Below, piece after piece: positions 34,926 to 44,290 of a stretch of 64,000 nt of DNA. The stretch is from positions 4,092,001 to 4,156,000 of the forward strand of contig NZ_CP045393.1 in assembly GCF_009363655.1 (NCBI RefSeq), given 5' to 3'. This stretch comes from Roseovarius sp. THAF27 (GTDB taxonomy: Bacteria; Pseudomonadota; Alphaproteobacteria; Rhodobacterales; Rhodobacteraceae). The notes below the pieces were generated by a model. That model searched no databases and was not told the DNA's origin. It was given only the letters and a program-made list of their open reading frames with translations. Both the position numbers and the translations under genes were made by a program. Position 1 is the first letter of the stretch, and every line of letters starts with the position of its first letter.

Positions 34926-35324
34926 TCAGAGCCAGTCGCGGAGGATCGGGATGAGCGGCACGTCCGCGGGGGGCATGGGATAGTCGCGCAGCGCGTTGGG
35001 GCGGACCCATTTCAGGGTCTGGTTCTCGCGCGATCGGGGCGTGCCCTGCCACTTGCGGCACGCAAAGAGCGGCATCAGCAGGTGGAAGTCGTCATAGCTG
35101 TGACTGGCGAAGGTCAGCGGCGCGAGGCAGCTTTCCCAGGTGTTGATGCCAAGCTCTTCTTCCAACTCACGGATGAGCGCCACCTCGGGCGTCTCGCCGG
35201 CTTCGACCTTGCCGCCGGGAAATTCCCAGAGGCCGGCCATGGACTTGCCCTCGGGGCGTTGCGCCAGAAGGATGCGGCCGTCGACGTCGATCAGGGCGAC
35301 GGCGGACACGAGAACAGTTTTCAT
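34926..35324 (-). CDS. mutT: 8-oxo-dGTP diphosphatase MutT-type Nudix protein
   Basis: A 132-residue Nudix hydrolase. The box GGKVEAGETPEVALIRELEE is complete, with the following ELGI. The N-terminal MKTVLVSAVALIDVDGRILLAQRPEGKSMAGLWEFPGGK is the MutT-type arrangement (quoted as overlapping pieces QRPEGKSMAGLWEFPGG). MutT removes oxidised dGTP from the nucleotide pool. I use the ATG at 35324 rather than the earlier in-frame ATG, as it matches the family start. It follows argJ on the same strand by 55 bp and probably shares its transcript. Confidence 0.88.
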   Translation of the reverse strand: MKTVLVSAVALIDVDGRILLAQRPEGKSMAGLWEFPGGKVEAGETPEVALIRELEEELGINTWESCLAPLTFASHSYDDFHLLMPLFACRKWQGTPRSRENQTLKWVRPNALRDYPMPPADVPLIPILRDWL

Positions 35325-35379
35325 TGTCGCAATCCCGGGCGGAAAACCGGAGGCCACTTTTCCTCTGATCGCTTCGGCT

Positions 35380-36609
35380 TCATGACCTGTAGTCGGCGTT
35401 GATCGAGATGTAGCCGTGGGTCAGGTCGCAGGTCCAGACATGGGCGGTGCCGCCCCCCAGACCGAGATCGACATGGATCGTGATCTCCTGGTTCTTCATG
35501 TGGGCGGCGCCGTCTTCCTCGCGATATGTGGGACTGACCCAGCCTTTTTCGGCCACGAGCGTGTCGCCGAACCAGATCGAGAGCGTGTCCCGGTCGGCCG
35601 GAGCGCCGGATTTGCCGATGGCCATCACGATGCGGCCCCAGTTGGGGTCTTCGCCGGCGATGGCGGTTTTTACCAGCGGCGAGTTGGCGATGGCGAGGCC
35701 GTGGGTCTTGGCGTCATTGTCGCTGGACGCGCCGGTGACGGAGATAGTGACGAACTTCGTCGCGCCTTCGCCGTCGCGGACAACCTGGTGCGCGAGGTCG
35801 AGCATGACGCCGCGCAACGCTTCCATGAAGCCGACGCTTTGGTCGGTGACGCGCACGCCCGAGGCGCCGGTGGCGGCGACCAGCAGCGTGTCGGACGTGG
35901 AGGTGTCGCTGTCGACGGTGATACAGTTGAAGGTCTTTTCGTTCAGGGCCGAGACCATCTGTTGCAGGTGTTCGCGGTCGATGGCGGCATCGGTGAAGAT
36001 GTAGACGAGCATCGTGGCCATGTCCGGCGCGATCATGCCCGAGCCCTTGGCGATGCCGGCGATGCGCACCTCCTGGCCGTCGATCGTGATCGTGGCGGTG
36101 GCGCCCTTGGCAAACGTGTCCGTGGTCATGATCGCGCGGGCGGCATCCTCGATCCCGTCGGGCGACAGATTGTCCGCGAGTTCGGACAGCTTCGCGGTGA
36201 TGCGGTCGTGCTTGAGGGGTTCGCCGATGACGCCGGTGGACGCGCTGAAAATACGCGATTCCGGCAGGGATAAGGTCTGTGCGACGGCGTTCGTGACCGC
36301 CTTGACCGATGTGACGCCGTTGCGGCCTGTGAAGGCGTTGGAGTTGCCCGAATTGACGATGATCGCGGCCCCCTCGTCAGACTGGAACCCGATCTTTTCC
36401 TGGCAGTCGAGCACGGCGGCGGAGCGCGTCGCGGACCGGGTGAAGACCCCCGCCAAGACCGAGCCGGGCGCGAGCCGGGCCAGCATCACGTCCTTGCGGC
36501 CGGCATAGCGCACGCCGGCCTCGACACTGGCGAACTCTACCCCGCCGATTGCGGGAAGCTCTGGAAAGGTGGCAGGCGCCAGTGGCGAAACGGCGAGGGT
36601 CTTGGCCAT
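35380..36609 (-). CDS. argJ: Bifunctional ornithine acetyltransferase/N-acetylglutamate synthase
   Basis: ArgJ transfers acetyl from N-acetylornithine to glutamate, recycling the acetyl group in arginine synthesis. It is made as a proenzyme that cleaves itself before a threonine. Here the cleavage site is in APDMATMLVYIFTDA, with the nucleophilic Thr before MLV. The CDSDTSTSD-like stretch (TVDSDTSTSDTLLVAATG) and the C-terminal NSPLVKTAIAGEDPNWGR are conserved. At 409 residues it is full length. ppiC lies upstream with only 2 bp between them, mutT downstream, and argG elsewhere in the window. Confidence 0.95.
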   Translation of the reverse strand: MAKTLAVSPLAPATFPELPAIGGVEFASVEAGVRYAGRKDVMLARLAPGSVLAGVFTRSATRSAAVLDCQEKIGFQSDEGAAIIVNSGNSNAFTGRNGVTSVKAVTNAVAQTLSLPESRIFSASTGVIGEPLKHDRITAKLSELADNLSPDGIEDAARAIMTTDTFAKGATATITIDGQEVRIAGIAKGSGMIAPDMATMLVYIFTDAAIDREHLQQMVSALNEKTFNCITVDSDTSTSDTLLVAATGASGVRVTDQSVGFMEALRGVMLDLAHQVVRDGEGATKFVTISVTGASSDNDAKTHGLAIANSPLVKTAIAGEDPNWGRIVMAIGKSGAPADRDTLSIWFGDTLVAEKGWVSPTYREEDGAAHMKNQEITIHVDLGLGGGTAHVWTCDLTHGYISINADYRS

Positions 36610-36611
36610 TG

Positions 36612-37493
36612 TCAGTTCTCCAAGAGGTCGAGATTGGTGATCACGTTCGGGTCGATCCCCTCAAGGTCGACCTGGTCGATCTCGGCGTCGGATTTCAGGC
36701 CTTCGATGAAGGATTCGAGCGCGCCTTGCTGAAGCTGCGAGGACAGTTCCTCGCGCACGGTGTCGAGCGCGGGGCGTTCCTTGTTGCGGGTTTCGGCCAG
36801 GGTGATCACGTGCCAGCCGAACTGGGTTTCGACAGGGTCCGAGACCTCGCCCGGTTCGAGCGCCGCCACGGCATCGAAGAACGGCGCGACCATGTCGGCG
36901 GCACCGAACCAGCCGAGATCGCCGCCGGAGGCGCCCGAGGGACCGATGGATTTCTCGCGGGCGAGCGCGGCGAAATCGGCGTCGCCTTCGAGGGCGGTCG
37001 CCAGCTCCTGCGCTTCTTCCTCGGTTTCGACCAGAATGTGCGAGGCGCGATACTCGGTCTCCTGGACATCGGCCGGATACTGTTCCTCGTAGGCCGCCTG
37101 CAGGTCCTCTTCGGACGGGGCCTGTTGCATCACGCCGGCCATGACCTCGCCGGCGATGATGGCGCGCTCTTCGTTCTCGATCGACACGCGGCTGCGCAGC
37201 GACGGCTCGCCGTCGAGAGACTGTTTCAGGAGCGTGTGCTGGATCAGCTGGTCGACGATGCCCTGCAACAGAAGGTTGGGCGGAAACTGGTCGTATTGCT
37301 GCGGCAAGGTGGCGCGGAGCGCGATCACATGCGCCAGCGTGATCTCGGTGCCGTTGACGGTGGCGACAACCTGCGACGGGTCGGCGGCGGGCGCATCAGT
37401 CTCTGTTTCAGCCGTATCCTGCGCCCAAGCGCCCTGCGCCAGCATCGCGGCGGTACAGGTTGCGGCGAAGATCGACTTTATCGGATGTGACAT
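36612..37493 (-). CDS. Periplasmic peptidyl-prolyl isomerase (parvulin/PpiC family)
   Basis: The 293-residue protein has a signal peptide ending in AQGAWAQD, so it acts in the periplasm. The SurA-like N-terminal chaperone segment precedes a parvulin domain with YRASHILVETEEEAQELA, GASGGDLGWFG and FGWHVITLAETR. Parvulins catalyse prolyl isomerisation during outer-membrane protein folding. AAAGGG precedes the ATG at 37493, so 19 upstream in-frame codons are excluded. It diverges from secA, which exports its clients. Confidence 0.9.
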   Translation of the reverse strand: MSHPIKSIFAATCTAAMLAQGAWAQDTAETETDAPAADPSQVVATVNGTEITLAHVIALRATLPQQYDQFPPNLLLQGIVDQLIQHTLLKQSLDGEPSLRSRVSIENEERAIIAGEVMAGVMQQAPSEEDLQAAYEEQYPADVQETEYRASHILVETEEEAQELATALEGDADFAALAREKSIGPSGASGGDLGWFGAADMVAPFFDAVAALEPGEVSDPVETQFGWHVITLAETRNKERPALDTVREELSSQLQQGALESFIEGLKSDAEIDQVDLEGIDPNVITNLDLLEN

Positions 37494-37539
37494 GGAAAAC
37501 CCTTTGCTTTCTCGCGCCGGAACGCGACGCGTTGTGACG

Positions 37540-37568
37540 TTGACAGTCAATGAGCGGCCCCTTACATC
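37540..37568 (+). promoter_or_regulatory. Candidate secA promoter
   Basis: A perfect TTGACA at 37540 with TACATC 17 bp further on (or TTACAT at 16 bp) lies in the gap between divergent ppiC and secA. The -35 is ideal and the -10 weak. The resulting leader would be about 105 nt. Confidence 0.5.
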
Positions 37569-37679
37569 GCCTTATGATCAAAGGCAGGGCCGTCCCCTTG
37601 GGCCCGTTCTAGGGCGGTGCGACGGACGGGGCAAGCGATTGCCATTCACGAGATAGCGAAAGACCGGAACGGATAGGAT

Positions 37680-40400
37680 ATGCTGGGTATTGGAACGGTT
37701 GCCAAGAAGATCTTTGGCACCCCGAACGACCGCAAGGTCAAGACGACCCGCCCGCTGGTGGAGAAGATCAACGCGCTGGAGCCCGAGTACGAGGCCCTCG
37801 ATGATGCCGGACTGATCGCCAGGACCCAGGATTTCAAGAAACGTATCGCGGAGGGCGAGAGCCTGGATGCGATTCTGCCCGAAGCCTTTGCCAACTGCCG
37901 CGAGGCGGCGCGCCGGGCGTTGGGACTGCGGGCCTTCGACGTGCAGCTGATGGGCGGGATCTTTCTGCACCAGGGCAATATCTCGGAGATGAAGACGGGC
38001 GAGGGCAAGACCCTCGTGGCGACCTTTCCGGCCTACCTGAACGCGCTGTCCGGCAAGGGCGTGCATATCGTGACGGTCAATGACTACCTCGCCAAGCGGG
38101 ACGCCGAGTGGATGGGCAACGTGTTTTCCGCGCTGGGGATGACCACGGGCGTGGTCTATCCGCAGCAGCCGGATGAGGAGAAGAAAGGCGCCTATGCCGC
38201 CGACATCACCTATGCGACCAACAACGAGCTTGGCTTCGATTACCTGCGCGACAACATGAAATCGAGCCTCGAGGAGATGGCGCAGCGCGGGCATTATTTC
38301 GCCATCGTCGACGAGGTGGACAGCATCCTGATCGACGAGGCGCGGACGCCGCTGATCATCTCGGGCCCGGCACAGGACCGCAGCGAGCTTTACGTGACCA
38401 TTGACGGGCTGATCCCGAGCCTGGAGGAAGATCACTACAAGATCGACGAGAAGACCAAGAACGTCACCTTCACCGACGAAGGCAACGAGTATATCGAAGA
38501 GCTTCTGCACCAGAAGGATCTGCTGGAAGAGGGTCAGTCGCTGTACGATCCCGAGAGCACGACCATCGTGCACCACATGAACCAGGGCCTGCGGGCGCAC
38601 AAGCTGTTCCTGAAGGACAGAGACTATATCGTCCGCGACAACGAGGTCGTTTTGATCGACGAGTTCACCGGGCGGATGATGGCCGGGCGGCGGTTGTCTG
38701 ACGGTCTGCACCAGGCGATCGAGGCCAAGGAAGGCTGCGAGATCAAGCCCGAGAACGTGACGCTGGCGCAGGTGACGTTCCAGAACTATTTTCGCCTGTA
38801 CGACAAGCTGTCGGGCATGACCGGCACGGCGACGACCGAGGCCGAGGAATTCGGGCAGATCTACGGGCTGGGCGTGGTCGAGGTGCCGACGAACAAGCCG
38901 ATCGCCCGGGTGGACGAGGACGATGCCGTCTACCGGACCGCGCAGGAGAAGTTCGACGCGGTGGTCGACTCGATCAAGAAGGCGCATGAAAAGGGTCAGC
39001 CGATCCTTGTCGGCACCACCTCGATCGAGAAATCCGAAATGCTGAGCGAGCTGCTGAAGAAGGCGGGGGTGAAGCACAACGTGCTGAACGCGCGCCAGCA
39101 CGAGCAGGAGGCGCAGATCGTCGCCGACGCGGGCAAGCTGAACGCCGTGACCATCGCCACCAACATGGCAGGGCGCGGGACCGACATCAAGCTGGGCGGG
39201 AACCTCGATTTCAAGATCATGGAGGCGATTGCCGCCGATCCCGACGCCGATCCCGAGGAGCTGCGCAAGCGGCTGGAAGCCGGACACAAGGATGACGAGC
39301 AGGCGGTGATCGATGCCGGTGGTCTGTTTGTTCTTGCCACGGAACGGCACGAAAGCCGCCGGATCGACAACCAGCTTCGCGGCCGGTCGGGCCGCCAGGG
39401 TGACCCGGGGCGGTCGGCGTTCTTCCTGTCGCTGGACGATGACCTGATGCGCATTTTCGGCTCTGAACGGCTGGAAAAGGTGCTGTCGACGCTGGGGATG
39501 AAGGAAGGCGAGGCGATCATTCACCCGTGGGTGAACAAGAGCCTGGAACGCGCGCAGGCGAAGGTCGAGGGCCGCAACTTCGACATCCGCAAGCAGCTGC
39601 TGAAATTCGACGACGTGATGAACGAGCAGCGGAAGGTGATCTTCCGCCAGCGGCTGGACATCATGGAAGCCACGGACCTGTCGGAGATCATCAAGGACAT
39701 GCGCGGCGAAGTGATCGACGACCTGATCGATCAGTACATGCCGCCCAAGACCTATGCCGACCAATGGGACACGGAAGGGCTCTATGTCGCCGTGATCGAG
39801 CGGCTGAACCTGGATGTGCCGGTGATGGCCTGGGGCGAAGAGGAAGGCGTGGACGACGACGAGATCGCCGACCGCCTGGAAGAGGCCGCCGACAAGATGA
39901 TGGCCGAGAAGGCAGAGGCGTTCGGGCCCGAGCAGATGCGGATGATCGAGAAGCAGGTGCTGCTTCAGACCATCGACAGCAAATGGCGTGAACACCTTCT
40001 GACGCTGGAGCATCTGCGCAGTGTCGTCGGCTTTCGCGGGTATGCGCAGCGCGACCCGCTGAACGAATACAAGAACGAGGCATTCGCGCTGTTCGAGTCG
40101 ATGCTGAACAGCCTGCGTCAGGACGTGACGCAGCAGTTGGCCCGCATCCGTCCGGTGACGGACGAAGAACAGCAGCAAATGCTGCGCGACCTGCGGGCCA
40201 AGCAGGCCTCGATGGCGCCGAAACCGTCCGAGACGGAGGAACGCGAGCCCGGTGCCGAAAGCCTGAAGGATCCCACCGGCGCCGCCTTGCCCGGCTTTGA
40301 CGAGAACGACCCGACCACATGGGGCAACCCGGGCCGGAACGAGGCGTGCCCCTGCGGTTCGGGCAAGAAGTTCAAGCATTGTCACGGGCGGCTGGGCTGA
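37680..40400 (+). CDS. secA: Preprotein translocase ATPase SecA
   Basis: SecA drives unfolded proteins through SecYEG. The 906-residue protein shows nucleotide-binding domain 1 with [20 protein letters not shown], the [20 protein letters not shown] block, nucleotide-binding domain 2 with [13 protein letters not shown] and [12 protein letters not shown], and a C-terminal zinc motif [17 protein letters not shown] that binds SecB and phospholipid. AGGAT lies immediately before the ATG. The two downstream genes encode exported or envelope proteins. ppiC on the other strand is a periplasmic folding factor. Confidence 0.98.
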   Translation: MLGIGTVAKKIFGTPNDRKVKTTRPLVEKINALEPEYEALDDAGLIARTQDFKKRIAEGESLDAILPEAFANCREAARRALGLRAFDVQLMGGIFLHQGNISEMKTGEGKTLVATFPAYLNALSGKGVHIVTVNDYLAKRDAEWMGNVFSALGMTTGVVYPQQPDEEKKGAYAADITYATNNELGFDYLRDNMKSSLEEMAQRGHYFAIVDEVDSILIDEARTPLIISGPAQDRSELYVTIDGLIPSLEEDHYKIDEKTKNVTFTDEGNEYIEELLHQKDLLEEGQSLYDPESTTIVHHMNQGLRAHKLFLKDRDYIVRDNEVVLIDEFTGRMMAGRRLSDGLHQAIEAKEGCEIKPENVTLAQVTFQNYFRLYDKLSGMTGTATTEAEEFGQIYGLGVVEVPTNKPIARVDEDDAVYRTAQEKFDAVVDSIKKAHEKGQPILVGTTSIEKSEMLSELLKKAGVKHNVLNARQHEQEAQIVADAGKLNAVTIATNMAGRGTDIKLGGNLDFKIMEAIAADPDADPEELRKRLEAGHKDDEQAVIDAGGLFVLATERHESRRIDNQLRGRSGRQGDPGRSAFFLSLDDDLMRIFGSERLEKVLSTLGMKEGEAIIHPWVNKSLERAQAKVEGRNFDIRKQLLKFDDVMNEQRKVIFRQRLDIMEATDLSEIIKDMRGEVIDDLIDQYMPPKTYADQWDTEGLYVAVIERLNLDVPVMAWGEEEGVDDDEIADRLEEAADKMMAEKAEAFGPEQMRMIEKQVLLQTIDSKWREHLLTLEHLRSVVGFRGYAQRDPLNEYKNEAFALFESMLNSLRQDVTQQLARIRPVTDEEQQQMLRDLRAKQASMAPKPSETEEREPGAESLKDPTGAALPGFDENDPTTWGNPGRNEACPCGSGKKFKHCHGRLG

Positions 40401-40507
40401 CAAGGGGGCGCCACAACTCGGCCTCAATGACTCCCCTGACGTGCCTTCAAGGGGCCACTTTCGCGCAATAGCGTTCGCTCGACCTATGACAGGTTTGGGA
40501 GATCGTT

Positions 40508-41737
40508 ATGATCAAGCTGGGCAATCCGAAGCGTATCGTCATGGCCGGCGTGACCATGGGCTGTGCCCTTGGTATTGGCTACATCATGCAGTCCTCTGCG
40601 ACCGACCGCACCGTGACGCAGCCGCCCGCGCCCCAAGTCGAACCCGAGACCGCCGAGGCGTTCGCGCAGGCCTTCGTCGGCGGCACGCCCGCGCCGTCTG
40701 CCCCGGAGCCTGCGGCCCCGGCGCCGGCGGTTTCAGAGCCCGAAGCGGTCCCCGCCCCGGTGGACGACAAGCTGGGAGCCGTTGAAACGGCCGAAACCCA
40801 AAAGCCGCCCCTGCCGATGGCCGACCCCGCCGACAAGGCCATTTTCCGGACCGCCGCGATGACGGGCGGGCAGAGCTTTGATGTCGACGGGCTTCAGATC
40901 GAGAGAGTGGCGCTGACGTCGGCCGAGCCGGTGCCGCCCGCGGCCGCTCCGCAGCCCAAGGCCTTGCCGGATACGCCGCTGGAACTGGCCGCGCTTCAGG
41001 ATGCGCCCATTCGCACCTTCCCGAAGGAAGAGACGGCGCCGGCCCTGACCTGCGACGGCGAGATCGAAATGACGGCAAGCCCCGCCGCCGCCGCGATGGT
41101 CCAGCTGGATCTGACCGCGCCTTGCGGGGCCAACAAGCAGTTCACCCTGCACCATAACGGCATGATGTTCAGCGCGATCATCGACGATGTCGGCGCGTGG
41201 TCGATGCAGGTGCCGGCGCTGGCGGAAAACGCGGTGTTCATCGCCGCCTTCGAGAGCGGCGAGGGCGCGGTGGCAACCACGAATGTCGATACGCTGGACC
41301 GTTACGACCGCTATGTCGTGCAATGGCAGGGCCGGAGCGGCATGGAGCTTCACGCGATGGAATACGGTGCCGATTATGGCGAGGACGACCATGTCTGGCG
41401 CGATGCGGGGCGCGATGCCACCAGCGCCGAGACCGGCCTGGGCGGGTTCCTGCTGCGACTTGGCGAAGGCGTCATCGATGAGACGACCCTGATGGCGGAG
41501 GTCTACACCTTTCCGACGCGGACTGCGCAGCGTGACGGCGAGGTGCAGGTCAGTCTCGAAGCCGAGATCAACGCCATGAATTGTGGACGCGACGTTGAAG
41601 CGCAGGCCCTGATCAAACCGGGCATCGGTGAAATGACGGCGCGGGATCTGACCATGGCCATCCCCGAGTGCGATGCCGTCGGCGACTTTCTGGTGTTGAA
41701 AAACCTGTACGAAGACCTGAAGATCGCACGCAACTGA
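40508..41737 (+). CDS. Uncharacterised membrane-anchored or exported protein downstream of secA
   Basis: I do not recognise a characterised family. The 409-residue protein begins with a short hydrophobic segment (IVMAGVTMGCALGIGYIMQ, about residues 10-28), followed by a Pro/Ala/Glu-rich low-complexity linker (about 30-190). It ends in a folded part with LTAPCGANKQFTLHHNGMMF and two cysteines that could pair (CGANK and MNCGRD, CDAVGD). In this lineage it is sometimes labelled translocase only because of its place beside secA. It is probably periplasmic and inner-membrane anchored. The PBP-OmpA gene follows 21 bp later, so the two are likely co-transcribed. Confidence 0.72.
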   Translation: MIKLGNPKRIVMAGVTMGCALGIGYIMQSSATDRTVTQPPAPQVEPETAEAFAQAFVGGTPAPSAPEPAAPAPAVSEPEAVPAPVDDKLGAVETAETQKPPLPMADPADKAIFRTAAMTGGQSFDVDGLQIERVALTSAEPVPPAAAPQPKALPDTPLELAALQDAPIRTFPKEETAPALTCDGEIEMTASPAAAAMVQLDLTAPCGANKQFTLHHNGMMFSAIIDDVGAWSMQVPALAENAVFIAAFESGEGAVATTNVDTLDRYDRYVVQWQGRSGMELHAMEYGADYGEDDHVWRDAGRDATSAETGLGGFLLRLGEGVIDETTLMAEVYTFPTRTAQRDGEVQVSLEAEINAMNCGRDVEAQALIKPGIGEMTARDLTMAIPECDAVGDFLVLKNLYEDLKIARN

Positions 41738-41758
41738 CGCTGCGATCCGAGGGCATCC

Positions 41759-43318
41759 ATGAAAATGTACCGTGCGGCGGCCTTCGCCGCACTTTTCCTT
41801 TTTGCGGGCGTATTTCCGGCCCACGCGCAGGACGTGACGCTGACCTCACGCGATGGCGACGTGGAAATCACCGGCAACCTGCTGGGGTTCGATGGTGAAT
41901 TCTACCGCGTCGACACGATCTATGGCGAATTGACGGTCGACGGGTCCGGTGTGGATTGCGCCGGGCCGGGATGCCCCAACCTGGAGACCTACGTCGCCGA
42001 GATCGTGTTTTCGGGTGCGCCAACGATCGGGCGGCTGCTGATGCCCGCGTTGGTCGAGGCTTTCGCGATCCGTGAGGGCTATGAAATGGAGCGCGAGGTG
42101 CTGGAGGACGGCAACCTTCTGTTGGCGATACATGATCCCGGCGAGGATCGCGTGGTCGGGGAATTCGTGTTCCGCCTGACCAATTCCGACGAGGGGTTTG
42201 CCGACCTTATCGCGGATGTGGCGGACATCGCCATGTCGATGCGCGAGATCCGTCCCCAGGAAGTGTTCCTGGGCAAGGATGCCGCGCTGGGCGACATGTC
42301 GGCGCAGGGGCGCGGCCGGGTGATGGCGCTGGAGGCGCTGGTGCCGGTGGTGGCGCCCTCGAACCCGCTGCGGCAGGTGACCTTGTCGGAGCTGGCACGC
42401 GTGCTGTCGGGGCAGGTCGACAACTGGGCCGGGCTGGGGGGGCCGGATGCGCCCATCGCGCTGCATCTCTTCGAAGAGACCAGCGGCCTGGGCCAGGCCA
42501 CCGAAGACCTTGTGATGCGCCCCGCGGGCGTGACGTTGGCGGAGGCGATCACGCGGCATCGGGACGGGGCCACGCTGGCCGAGGCCGTGGCCGGGGACCC
42601 TTTCGCAATGGGTCTGACGGCGCGGGCCGAGATCGGGGATACGGCGGCGCTTGCGCTTAGCGGCGAGTGCGGATTTGCCCTGAGGGCGACGCGCCGGGCG
42701 GTGAAGACCGAGGACTATCCGCTGACCGCGCCGATGTTCCTGTACCTGCCCGCACGGCGTCTGCCGAAGCTGGGGCGTGAGTTCCTGGCCTATCTGAAGG
42801 ACCCCACGGCACAGCTGGTGATCCGGCGGGCGGGTTTCGTGGACCAGGCGCCCGAGGAGATTGGCATCGAAGAGCAGGGCGACCGCTTTGCCAATGCCAT
42901 CGCGCAGGCGGGGGAGGAACTGGGGCTGGAGGAGCTGCAGCGGATGGTGGCGGCGCTGACGCCGCTGAAACGCCTGACGACGACCTTCCGGTTCGAGGCC
43001 GGATCGGCGCGGCTGGACGCGCAGTCGCGGTCGAACGTGGCGCAATTGGCGCGGGCGATGGAGGTCGGCAAGTACGACGCGCGGCGGCTGGTCTTCGTGG
43101 GGTTCAGCGACGGCGCCGGCCCGGCCGAGAACAACCGGCGGATCGCGCTGCGCCGCGCCGAAGCCGTGCGCAGTGCCGTGGTCGCGGCGGCGGAGACGGC
43201 GAACATGGACCGGATCGGCATGGAGCTGGAAGCCTTTGGCGAGGCGATGCCGATGGCCTGTGACGGGACCGGATGGGGCCGCCAGATCAACCGGCGGGTC
43301 GAGGTCTGGGTGCGGTAG
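41759..43318 (+). CDS. Exported periplasmic-binding-protein-like domain fused to OmpA peptidoglycan-binding domain
   Basis: The 519-residue protein has a signal peptide (about 1-23, ending in AHAQD). Residues about 95-360 resemble a phosphate-type substrate-binding (PstS-like) domain, with MALEALVPVVAPSNPLRQVTLSELARVLSG and VRRAGFVDQAP-like sections (written here as VIRRAGFVDQ). The C-terminal 120 residues are OmpA-like with FRFEAGSARLD, VFVGFSDGAGPAENNRRIALRRAEAV and GRQINRRVEVWV, which binds peptidoglycan. The fusion suggests a ligand sensor or scaffold held at the cell wall. The ligand is unknown, and no transporter adjoins it. Confidence 0.82.
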   Translation: MKMYRAAAFAALFLFAGVFPAHAQDVTLTSRDGDVEITGNLLGFDGEFYRVDTIYGELTVDGSGVDCAGPGCPNLETYVAEIVFSGAPTIGRLLMPALVEAFAIREGYEMEREVLEDGNLLLAIHDPGEDRVVGEFVFRLTNSDEGFADLIADVADIAMSMREIRPQEVFLGKDAALGDMSAQGRGRVMALEALVPVVAPSNPLRQVTLSELARVLSGQVDNWAGLGGPDAPIALHLFEETSGLGQATEDLVMRPAGVTLAEAITRHRDGATLAEAVAGDPFAMGLTARAEIGDTAALALSGECGFALRATRRAVKTEDYPLTAPMFLYLPARRLPKLGREFLAYLKDPTAQLVIRRAGFVDQAPEEIGIEEQGDRFANAIAQAGEELGLEELQRMVAALTPLKRLTTTFRFEAGSARLDAQSRSNVAQLARAMEVGKYDARRLVFVGFSDGAGPAENNRRIALRRAEAVRSAVVAAAETANMDRIGMELEAFGEAMPMACDGTGWGRQINRRVEVWVR

Positions 43319-43322
43319 TGCC

Positions 43323-44084
43323 CTAAATCAGGCCCTGGGCGCGAAAGCTGGTTTCACAGGATTTCCCGATGATGATGTGATCGTGGAGCGTGATGCCAAG
43401 CGCGGTTGCTGCCGCTTCGATCTGTATGGTCATGTCGATATCGGATTGGGACGGCGTGGGATCGCCCGAGGGATGATTGTGCACGAGGATCAGCGCGCTG
43501 GCGTTGAGGTGCAGGGCGCGTTTGACCACCTCGCGCGGGTAGACGGGCACGTGATCGACGGTGCCGCGGGCCTGTTCCTCGTCGGCGATGAGCGTGTTGC
43601 GCCGATCGAGGTAGAAGACGCGGAACTGTTCGACATCCCGGTGCGCCATGGCGGTGTGGCAATAATCCAGCAGGGCATCCCAGCTGGAGACGATGGGGCG
43701 TTGGGCCACGCGCGACCGCGCGAGGCGATGGGCGGCGGCCTCGACGATCTTGAGTTCGCAGATCACGGCCTCGCCCACGCCGGGCACTGCGCAAAGCTGG
43801 TCGAAAGGCGCGGAGATGACGGCGTTGAAACTGGCGAACCGGTCCAGCAGGGCATGGGCCAGCGGCTTGACGTCGCGCCGGGGGATGGCACGAAAGAGCA
43901 CGAGTTCGAGCATCTCGTAATCCGGCAGCGCGGCGGCCCCGCCGGACATGAAACGGTCGCGCAGGCGCTTGCGGTGGTCGCGGATGTAGGAGGGTTGCTT
44001 GCCCGGCGCGCTGGCGGCGACGGGAACCTCGTCGCTGTCGAAGAGCGGCAGGGGCAGTTCCTTGAAGGCGCGCGAGTCGGACAT
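43323..44084 (-). CDS. radC: RadC-family JAB-domain protein
   Basis: A 253-residue protein with an N-terminal helix-hairpin-helix-like region (LCAVPGVGEAVICELKIVEA) and a C-terminal MPN/JAB domain bearing LVHNHPSGDPTPSQSD, the metal-binding HxHx7Sx2D motif. RadC was named for a DNA-repair phenotype later reassigned, and the role of the family remains unclear. Rhodobacteraceae usually keep one copy in the core genome. The gene converges with the OmpA-fusion gene (4-bp gap) and is preceded by repeat elements. Confidence 0.9.
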   Translation of the reverse strand: MSDSRAFKELPLPLFDSDEVPVAASAPGKQPSYIRDHRKRLRDRFMSGGAAALPDYEMLELVLFRAIPRRDVKPLAHALLDRFASFNAVISAPFDQLCAVPGVGEAVICELKIVEAAAHRLARSRVAQRPIVSSWDALLDYCHTAMAHRDVEQFRVFYLDRRNTLIADEEQARGTVDHVPVYPREVVKRALHLNASALILVHNHPSGDPTPSQSDIDMTIQIEAAATALGITLHDHIIIGKSCETSFRAQGLI

Positions 44085-44137
44085 GGTCCCGATGGTGGCG
44101 CGGGAAGGTTAGTGAACGGTTAATGGCTGAGAGGAGG

Positions 44138-44156
44138 CCCCGGGTCAGGCCCGGGG
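44138..44156. repeat. Isolated hairpin related to the 65-bp repeat
   Basis: CCCCGGG and CCCGGGG pair across a TCAGG loop. The 5-nt loop and GC-rich stem resemble hairpin 2 of the 65-bp repeats. It lies 21 bp upstream of copy 3, so the gap between radC and dnaJ contains a full element and two partial ones. Confidence 0.6.
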
Positions 44157-44177
44157 CGGGGCTTTGCGTTGCGCGAC

Positions 44178-44242
44178 GCCATCCCGGACTTGATCCGGGA
44201 TCTCCAGGTTCAAGAGATCCTCGGGTCGTGCCCGAGGATGAC
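44178..44242 (-). repeat. 65-bp cloverleaf-like intergenic repeat, copy 3 (inverted)
   Basis: The element is again exactly 65 bp: GCCAT (one mismatch in the outer arm), hairpin CCCGGA / TCCGGG with loop CTTGA, centre ATCTC / GAGAT around a 9-nt loop, hairpin CCTCGGG / CCCGAGG with loop TCGTG, and ATGAC. The 6-bp and 7-bp hairpins occur in swapped order relative to copies 1 and 2, which means this copy is inverted. The 7-bp stem has changed at paired positions while remaining complementary. Confidence 0.82.
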
Positions 44243-44253
44243 GTTGACTGTGG

Positions 44254-44281
44254 GAGATCCCGGGTCACGCCCGGGGATGAC
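44254..44281. repeat. Half copy of the 65-bp repeat
   Basis: GAGAT, then CCCGGG and CCCGGGG separated by a short TCACG-type loop, then ATGAC. This is the right-hand half of the 65-bp unit. It ends 10 bp before the stop end of dnaJ, so it may act as dnaJ's downstream hairpin. Confidence 0.65.
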
Positions 44282-44290
44282 CTCTGTGCG

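Noticed and set aside
37578..40427. Very long open frame antisense to secA
   Set aside because: It is the GC-rich shadow of secA, with no recognisable domain and low-complexity composition. The sense frame has all SecA motifs.
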